Shown here piece after piece: positions 6,140 through 10,566 of a stretch of DNA of 10,566 bases. A model generated the notes under the pieces. It was not told where the DNA came from. It searched no databases and saw only the letters and a program-made list of their open reading frames with translations. Source of the DNA: JBGLNJ01 sp964353405 (GTDB lineage: Bacteria > Chloroflexota > Anaerolineae > Fen-1058); NCBI GenBank assembly GCA_964353405.1, contig CAYGWJ010000157.1, positions 1 to 10,566 on the forward strand. The letters run 5' to 3'. Position 1 is the first letter of the stretch. Every line of letters starts with the position of its first letter. The translations under genes were made by a program, and so were the position numbers.

Positions 6140-7159
6140 ATGCTGCAAAGAAATAACCTAAAGAAGGAACTGATGGAACTGACGCTGCCTCGAGCGATCG
6201 ATAATTACATGACCGCTCTGACCCTGGAGGGTAAGAGCCCTGAAACCATTTTGTGGTATCGCAAGAAGCTCACGCGCTTTGCGACGTTTATGCAGGATGG
6301 CGGAACACCAGCGAAGGTTCGCTCGCTCACTCTCGATGACGGGCGGTCGTTCATCAAATCTCTGATGGAACTCACGACTCGGTACGCCAATCACTGCCTC
6401 CGCCACGAAGTGCAAGGTGGCCTTGCACCACAGTCAATTCACGGATACGTGCGCGCTCTCCGGGCGTTTGCCACGTGGCTACAAGAAGAAGGCTACACCA
6501 AAGACAACATCTTCAAAGGAATCAAGCCCCCTCATGTGCCACAGGTGCTCATCCAGCCCTTGACCGAGGATGAAGTCCGGCGAGTTCTCGTGGCCACCCA
6601 ACAACACACCGGCGAAGCAGTCCGCAATTACGCGATCAACCTACTGTTTCTGGATACCGGCATCCGGCTGTCCGAATTGGTTCATCTCAAGATTTCTGAT
6701 ATTGACTTTACGGCTGGTCAATTCAAAGTCTTTGGCAAAGGTGCAAAGGAACGGATCGTTCCGATGGGACTGACCACACGCCGGGCGATCATACGGTATG
6801 TAGAACACTACCGTCCTCAGGCAGTCAATTTGAACGAGAATCGGTTGTTCTTGACTGCCGCAGGTGGCGCGGTCACGGCACGTAGCGTGGAGCAGATGAT
6901 CGAGCGACTGGCGCAGCGTGCGGACATTCCTCGTCTCCATGCGCACTTGCTGCGCCACACCTTCGCCGTGCGCTACCTGGTCAACGGCGGAGATGTGTTT
7001 ACGCTACAAAAGATTCTTGGCCATACCACACTTGAGATGACACGAAAATACGTAACACTGGCTAGTACAGACGTCAAAGAAAAACATCGGCAGTATAGCC
7101 CAATTGATAATCTTGGCTTAGCGGAGCGGAAACCAGGCCGGCCGAAGCGCAGCTTGTAG
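6140..7159 (+). CDS. Tyrosine recombinase / integrase (XerC/D-like)
   Basis: This 339-aa site-specific recombinase has an N-terminal SAM-like core-binding domain (about residues 15-125) and a C-terminal catalytic domain. All active-site positions are visible: Arg176 in TGIRLSEL, Lys200 in VFGKGAKER, His269 and Arg272 in HLLRHTF, His295 in LGHTTLEMT, and the nucleophile Tyr304 in RKYV. It should therefore be active. The ATG at 6140 is chosen because GAGGAGGT (6127-6134) lies 5 bases upstream; an in-frame ATG at 6068 lacks such a site. The C-terminal tail KPGRPKR resembles a single AT-hook. A weak promoter may be present (TTGGCC at 6028-6033 and TAAAAA at 6050-6055). Its position just past tRNA-Leu suggests integration of a mobile element at that gene; a chromosome-dimer Xer role is the alternative. 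Confidence 0.92.
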   Translation: MLQRNNLKKELMELTLPRAIDNYMTALTLEGKSPETILWYRKKLTRFATFMQDGGTPAKVRSLTLDDGRSFIKSLMELTTRYANHCLRHEVQGGLAPQSIHGYVRALRAFATWLQEEGYTKDNIFKGIKPPHVPQVLIQPLTEDEVRRVLVATQQHTGEAVRNYAINLLFLDTGIRLSELVHLKISDIDFTAGQFKVFGKGAKERIVPMGLTTRRAIIRYVEHYRPQAVNLNENRLFLTAAGGAVTARSVEQMIERLAQRADIPRLHAHLLRHTFAVRYLVNGGDVFTLQKILGHTTLEMTRKYVTLASTDVKEKHRQYSPIDNLGLAERKPGRPKRSL

Positions 7160-7618
7160 AGATCGGCGAGTTGCAATTTCCACTAGAAGAGTGCTCCTCA
7201 AAACCATCCGACAACCATACTATAGGATTTTGAATGTCACTTAATGCTTGACTTTGGTTCTGCCGCCAATTTGCCTGTGCCTCTTACACTGGAGTTTAAG
7301 CTACCTTAGCAAAACCCTATGGTACAGGCAACCAATGGCATAACGAAAAACGTAGACCTACAAACAAGTATGAAAGTGTATATGGGTAAGGCGGAATGGA
7401 GAACGCTTGAGGTGTGAGACAGTACACTGAGTGACCATCGGGGGACCTAAGGTTTGCGGTCGGCACTCGCGCTTTTGCTGACTGTCAGGCGACTCCGTCT
7501 CAAAGCTGCACGGGGCAGGCCAGACTACAGTCAGTAACAGCAATGGTCGGAACCAACGTCAGCCGTTTCGATAGTCGGCCGCGCGACAGGACTCGTTGAT
7601 CTTAGCAATTCAGGATGG
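7160..7618. other. 459-bp gap without a recognisable gene
   Basis: No frame on either strand gives a product I recognise, and no ribosome site precedes the short frames present (for example 7358-7543 on the - strand). An 8-bp inverted repeat, CTGACTGT (7478-7485) and ACAGTCAG (7527-7534), with a 41-nt loop is the only structure noted. The bases look more AT-rich than the flanking housekeeping genes. It may be decayed gene DNA or hold an unrecognised RNA. Confidence 0.4.
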
Positions 7619-7966
7619 TCATAGCGGCTCAACTGACCTGAAGGACACATCGTCAAGCCGGTGTCGTCTAGGTGTCACAAGCTTACGATACTCGCGTAGA
7701 GCAGATCGTCCCAATGGCGGCCAACCCGCAAGGAGCAACAACTCGTCTGTTTGCATTTGATCGAGCCCCCACCCAAAAGCAGCCAGGGTGATGAGCAGGT
7801 CTCGAGCTGGCCGTCGCTTACCCTGCAGGATCAGCGAAACATAGCTATGATCCATGTCACAAAGAGTAGCTAGCTCCCGAAGGCTAAGACCAGAGCAATC
7901 GTGATGCTCACGAAGCAGTCTTGAAAGCTCTTGAATATGTGGGAGATGTTGGTTATTCTGGATCAT
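7619..7966 (-). CDS. XRE-family helix-turn-helix regulator
   Basis: The 115-aa product is a small Cro/C1-type DNA-binding protein. Residues 26-53 hold the helix-turn-helix, with GLSLRELATLCDMDHSYVSL followed by ILQGKRRP, the usual end of this domain. A helical segment with QTDELLLLAGWPPL (about 71-85) and a basic tail, TPRRHRLDD, follow. The ATG at 7966 is preferred because AAAGG lies 5 bases upstream on the - strand. An in-frame ATG at 8038 would give 139 aa but has no ribosome site, and longer extensions run antisense into the STAND gene. It is transcribed divergently from the STAND NTPase with 180 bp between the starts, where a palindrome sits. Such small XRE proteins commonly repress their own and the neighbouring promoter; that role is inferred. 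Confidence 0.85.
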   Translation of the reverse strand: MIQNNQHLPHIQELSRLLREHHDCSGLSLRELATLCDMDHSYVSLILQGKRRPARDLLITLAAFGWGLDQMQTDELLLLAGWPPLGRSALREYRKLVTPRRHRLDDVSFRSVEPL

Positions 7967-8041
7967 CAGGGCCTTTGTTGAATGACTTCTCCTGCATCTT
8001 CCAAGTAATTTCGTGTTCGACTGGAACTGCGCGCGCATTGA

Positions 8042-8050
8042 TGATATAAT
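8042..8050 (+). promoter_or_regulatory. Extended -10 promoter of the STAND gene
   Basis: TGATATAAT is a perfect match to the extended -10 pattern TGnTATAAT. No good -35 is seen at the right spacing. Transcription would start near 8057, about 90 nt before the GTG start, and immediately upstream of the palindrome at 8063-8076. A second, weaker -10 (TATACT, 8080-8085) lies just beyond the palindrome. Confidence 0.6.
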
Positions 8051-8062
8051 AGGTAGTCCATT

Positions 8063-8076
8063 AGAACTTTTGTTCT
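8063..8076. promoter_or_regulatory. Palindromic operator-like site between the XRE and STAND genes
   Basis: AGAAC-TTTT-GTTCT is a perfect two-fold 5-bp inverted repeat with a 4-base centre. It lies between divergent start codons and among -10-like elements, just downstream of the predicted STAND start site. It is a natural binding site for a dimeric XRE protein. It also contains the GAAC-N4-GTTC core of the Bacillus-type LexA (SOS) box. Confidence 0.55.
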
Positions 8077-8077
8077 C

Positions 8078-8083
8078 ATTATA
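8078..8083 (-). promoter_or_regulatory. Putative -10 of the XRE regulator gene
   Basis: The - strand reads TATAAT here, a perfect -10 hexamer, giving a start near 8071 within the palindrome and a leader of about 105 nt. No matching -35 is evident, so this is tentative. Confidence 0.35.
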
Positions 8084-8146
8084 CTCACGTCTTCGTGCGA
8101 AAGCTTGAGGAAAGGCTGCGGATTTTCGCAGAGTTGAGGTGAAAGC

Positions 8147-10566
8147 GTGAAGAGGGCACTGAGCAAGCAAGGCCCGCAAACCGAGTTCGCCTGGCTGGTC
8201 GAGGAAGGCGTCAGGGCTTATCAACGTGCAAAGCGAAAGCCGACGCTGGAAGGCGCCGAGGCCGAGTTGTCCGGGGCGCTGGGAATTGGTGTTCGGACTT
8301 TGCAGTCCTGGCGGCACGCCGAAAAACCGGCCGACTATGGCGTGGTCATCGCCTTCGTCAAAGCCTGTGTGGGAGCTGCGCCCTCTTTAGGGCAAAGATG
8401 GGTGCAGGCTCTGTTTCGGGCTGCTGCCATGGCGTCCTATACCGACCAAGCCCTCGAAGACGTTTTTGGTGTATCACCGGCAGCAGACGGTGACTGTACA
8501 GCACTGGCCGAGCAAATCGTCCAAGCCGACGCCGTCTTTCAGCGCGTCTGTGTGGACGAGTTCGTGGGACGTGAATGGCTGGTCGAGAAGCTGGATGCCT
8601 TTCTCAACGATCCGACGCGCCGGTCTGGCGCTTTCTTGCTGGTAGGCGAAGCCGGCGTCGGCAAGACTTCCTTCCTGTCCTATTTGGTCCGCCAACGAAG
8701 GTATCTCTATCTGTTTGCCGAGCAGGTCCCGGGTGAGGCTAATCTGAACCTTGCGCTTCGGTCGCTCGCGGCACAGCTTGCACTGCGCTACCACATCGAA
8801 ACTTACACGGGCTGTGAAACTCCCCTGGCCGATCATCAGTTGCTGGACCGACTGCTCCGTCAAGCCGCCAGCCAGTTGGAGCCAGACGAAAAGATTGTGA
8901 TTGTGTGCGACGGCCTGGACGAAGCCGGCACGATGCCGGGCGGGAATGTACTGGGGCTGCCCAGTGTGTTGCCGGATGGCGTCTACCTGGTGCTCTCCCA
9001 GCGCCCCGCTCCTGTGCGGCTCAGCTTCCGGTCCGCGCCACACGTCGAGAGACTTGAGGCGAGGATGGAGGACAACCTGCGTGACGTGGAAAGATACCTG
9101 GTTGCTATCGCAGACCGCCCTGAAGTTGCCAGGCTGTTGCAAGCGCATGCTTACGCCGAAACAGACTTTGTTCGTACTCTGACCAGCAAGAGCGGCGGAG
9201 TGTGGATTTATCTGCACTATGTGATCGGCGAGATCATAGCGGGCAGCCGCGCTCCGCTCGACCTGGGCAATCTGCCCGCCGGCCTGGTCGGCTACTACAC
9301 CGAGTATTGGGGCGACTGGCGCGAGGGGCTGAACGGACGCGGCGAAGGACCTGCTCGATGGGATGCCGTGTATGCGCCATTGCTGGCGACTCTAGCCGCG
9401 GCACAGGAACCGGTTAGCCTCAGCCAGTTGCTTGCATGGTCGGGCGCTGAGGCGACCGCACATGAAGCAGCCCGGTTGCTGAAAGAACGCTGGAGCGCGT
9501 TCATCGCTGAGATCCAGAATGGGGAACTGCATTTTTCGTTCTACCATGCAAGTCTGCGCGACTTTGTCGCAGGCGAGGTAGAACAAACAGATGTTTCCCC
9601 GGCCAGCCTCTACCTCCTGGATGACCTGGCCGAGTGCACGCGACACGCACACCTGCGGATCGTCGGCCAGTACCGCAAGCAATGCGATGGCGACTGGCCA
9701 CAGTTGGCGAATGATGAATATGCTCGTTATCACCTGGCAGCCCATCTAGTGGGCGCCGGCATGAACGATGTCCTGTGTGCGCTGGTTACCGAAGGAGAGG
9801 CACATAACGCATGGGCTGAAGTGCGCTACTCGCGAGAAAACACCTATGCCGGTTACCTGGCTGACTTGAACCTGGCCTGGCATTGGGCCGAAAGCGACCG
9901 GTGGTGGGATGTCGGCCGGCAAATCCGTTGCGCCCTCATCCAGAGCAGCGTGTACTCGCTGGTAGAGAACGTATCGCCCGACCTGATCTACCGCCTCGTC
10001 GAGACAGGTCGTTGGAAACCGCAAGAAGGACTGGTGCACGTTCTTCAAATACCTGACGAGCGGCAACGCGGCGCGGCGCTGAAAAAAGTATTCCCCTTGT
10101 TACCGATGTCCTGGCAGGCCAAAGCGCTTGTTGCGGCCAGGGCGACAACAGACAGCGCCACACGGGCGGTGACACTGGGCAGCCTGTCGGGCGAACTCAC
10201 TCAAGAATCCAGGGTGAGCGTCATGCGAGAGGCTTTACGCGTTGCCCAGGGAATCACCCACGATGCCATGCGTGCGCAGGTGCTGGGCGAGTTGTCAAAG
10301 AATGTGCCCGCCGAGCTTTACGGAGACGCTGTTGACATGGCGCGTGGGTTTGCCGGTGAAGGGACGCGCGCGCTGGCGCTGATCAGCCTGCTAGAGCACC
10401 TGTCGGGTGATCAGCGCAGTGGGATCGCACGCGAAGCGTTGGCCGCATTGCGAGGTGTGGAGGACGAGTCGATCCTTGCTGCTGCACTGAAGGATTTAGG
10501 GCCACACCTGTCCTCTTCGTCGCGGGCCGAAGCGCTCGCCATTGCCAGGGAGATTGAAGATGACGA
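8147..10566 (+). CDS. STAND (NACHT-like) P-loop NTPase with HTH-like N-terminus and helical repeats (5' part)
   Basis: The frame is open to the window end, giving 806 residues of an incomplete protein. The GTG at 8147 has GAGGTG (8136-8141) 5 bases upstream, and an in-frame TGA at 8135 excludes earlier starts. Residues 1-110 are helical and contain an HTH-like segment, LSGALGIGVRTLQSWR. The NTPase begins at FVGREW (139-144). Walker A is GEAGVGKT (167-174), Walker B is DGLDE in KIVIVCDGLDEA (255-259), and SQRP (284-287) is the sensor-like strand end. A winged-helix-like region leads to FYHASLRDF (465-473), a motif common after NACHT domains. From about residue 672, units of 31-36 residues (RAxxLxxL...EALxxAR pattern) form alpha-helical repeats that probably sense a ligand. 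STAND proteins oligomerise on ligand binding, and many bacterial ones act in phage defence. No enzymatic effector is visible, so defence is a hypothesis. Confidence 0.88.
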   Translation, partial: MKRALSKQGPQTEFAWLVEEGVRAYQRAKRKPTLEGAEAELSGALGIGVRTLQSWRHAEKPADYGVVIAFVKACVGAAPSLGQRWVQALFRAAAMASYTDQALEDVFGVSPAADGDCTALAEQIVQADAVFQRVCVDEFVGREWLVEKLDAFLNDPTRRSGAFLLVGEAGVGKTSFLSYLVRQRRYLYLFAEQVPGEANLNLALRSLAAQLALRYHIETYTGCETPLADHQLLDRLLRQAASQLEPDEKIVIVCDGLDEAGTMPGGNVLGLPSVLPDGVYLVLSQRPAPVRLSFRSAPHVERLEARMEDNLRDVERYLVAIADRPEVARLLQAHAYAETDFVRTLTSKSGGVWIYLHYVIGEIIAGSRAPLDLGNLPAGLVGYYTEYWGDWREGLNGRGEGPARWDAVYAPLLATLAAAQEPVSLSQLLAWSGAEATAHEAARLLKERWSAFIAEIQNGELHFSFYHASLRDFVAGEVEQTDVSPASLYLLDDLAECTRHAHLRIVGQYRKQCDGDWPQLANDEYARYHLAAHLVGAGMNDVLCALVTEGEAHNAWAEVRYSRENTYAGYLADLNLAWHWAESDRWWDVGRQIRCALIQSSVYSLVENVSPDLIYRLVETGRWKPQEGLVHVLQIPDERQRGAALKKVFPLLPMSWQAKALVAARATTDSATRAVTLGSLSGELTQESRVSVMREALRVAQGITHDAMRAQVLGELSKNVPAELYGDAVDMARGFAGEGTRALALISLLEHLSGDQRSGIAREALAALRGVEDESILAAALKDLGPHLSSSSRAEALAIAREIEDD

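Larger units (their letters stand above)
5923..10566 (+). mobile_element. Candidate tRNA-Leu-integrated island (left part only)
   Basis: The stretch after the tRNA carries a tyrosine recombinase, a gene-poor and visibly more AT-rich segment, and an XRE regulator / STAND NTPase pair. This is the pattern expected of an integrated accessory element, in contrast to the housekeeping genes on the left. The right boundary, direct repeat and further cargo are outside the window. The integrase could also be a resident Xer-like protein. Confidence 0.4.

Noticed and set aside
7248..7290. TTGACT and TACACT after the integrase as a promoter
   Set aside because: The spacing is 31 bases, far from the 16-18 needed, and no gene follows on that strand at a sensible distance.
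7967..8317. N-terminal extension of the XRE protein up to 232 residues
   Set aside because: The extension crosses the divergent promoter region and runs antisense into the STAND start. The XRE fold is complete from the ATG at 7966, which has the ribosome site.
8474..9217. 247-codon frame on the - strand inside the STAND gene, and similar ones further on
   Set aside because: They are antisense to the Walker motifs of the STAND NTPase and have no ribosome site or known domain.
1..10566. CRISPR array, rRNA or insertion sequence ends
   Set aside because: No regularly spaced direct repeats, rRNA signatures or transposase genes with terminal repeats were seen on either strand.

Overview
The window is GC-rich bacterial DNA with tightly packed genes, GTG starts alongside ATG starts, good Shine-Dalgarno sites and sigma70-type promoters. 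The gene mix suggests a Chloroflexota-like bacterium: a sugar-type ABC ATPase, a ferredoxin-dependent 2-oxoacid oxidoreductase alpha subunit, a cytoplasmic S9 peptidase, and a STAND NTPase with helical repeats. This assignment comes from protein resemblance alone and is tentative. Both ends of the window cut through genes.

Left part (1-5744, housekeeping, all on the + strand). The 3' end of a MalK/UgpC-type ABC ATPase gene ends at a clear intrinsic terminator. A sigma70-like promoter follows and drives an apparent three-gene operon: an unrecognised charged 393-aa protein, an 8-bp overlap into a 2-oxoacid:acceptor oxidoreductase alpha subunit (korA-like), then a glutaredoxin-like protein. No beta (TPP) or gamma subunit gene is next to the alpha gene, and the alpha gene carries an in-frame run of tandem octamers. 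After a 343-bp gap with an extended -10 promoter and a structured leader comes a complete S9 prolyl-oligopeptidase-family peptidase.

Junction (5745-6139). A large imperfect hairpin leads straight into a well-formed promoter and a complete tRNA-Leu(UAA), followed by an intrinsic terminator.

Right part (6140-10566, likely accessory). A complete tyrosine recombinase starts about 220 bp past the tRNA 3' end, the usual layout of an element integrated at a tRNA gene. A 459-bp stretch with no recognisable gene follows. Then comes a divergent pair: a small XRE-family regulator on the - strand and a large STAND (NACHT-like) P-loop NTPase on the + strand. The NTPase has an N-terminal helix-turn-helix-like region, Walker A and B motifs, and C-terminal alpha-helical repeats that run off the window. 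The intergenic space between the two holds -10-like elements on both strands around a perfect AGAAC-N4-GTTCT palindrome, either an operator for the XRE protein or a LexA-type box.

The most interesting reading is that tRNA-Leu, integrase, XRE regulator and STAND NTPase form the left end of an integrated island carrying a regulated, NLR-like defence candidate. The parts are visible in the sequence. Their joint function is inference.
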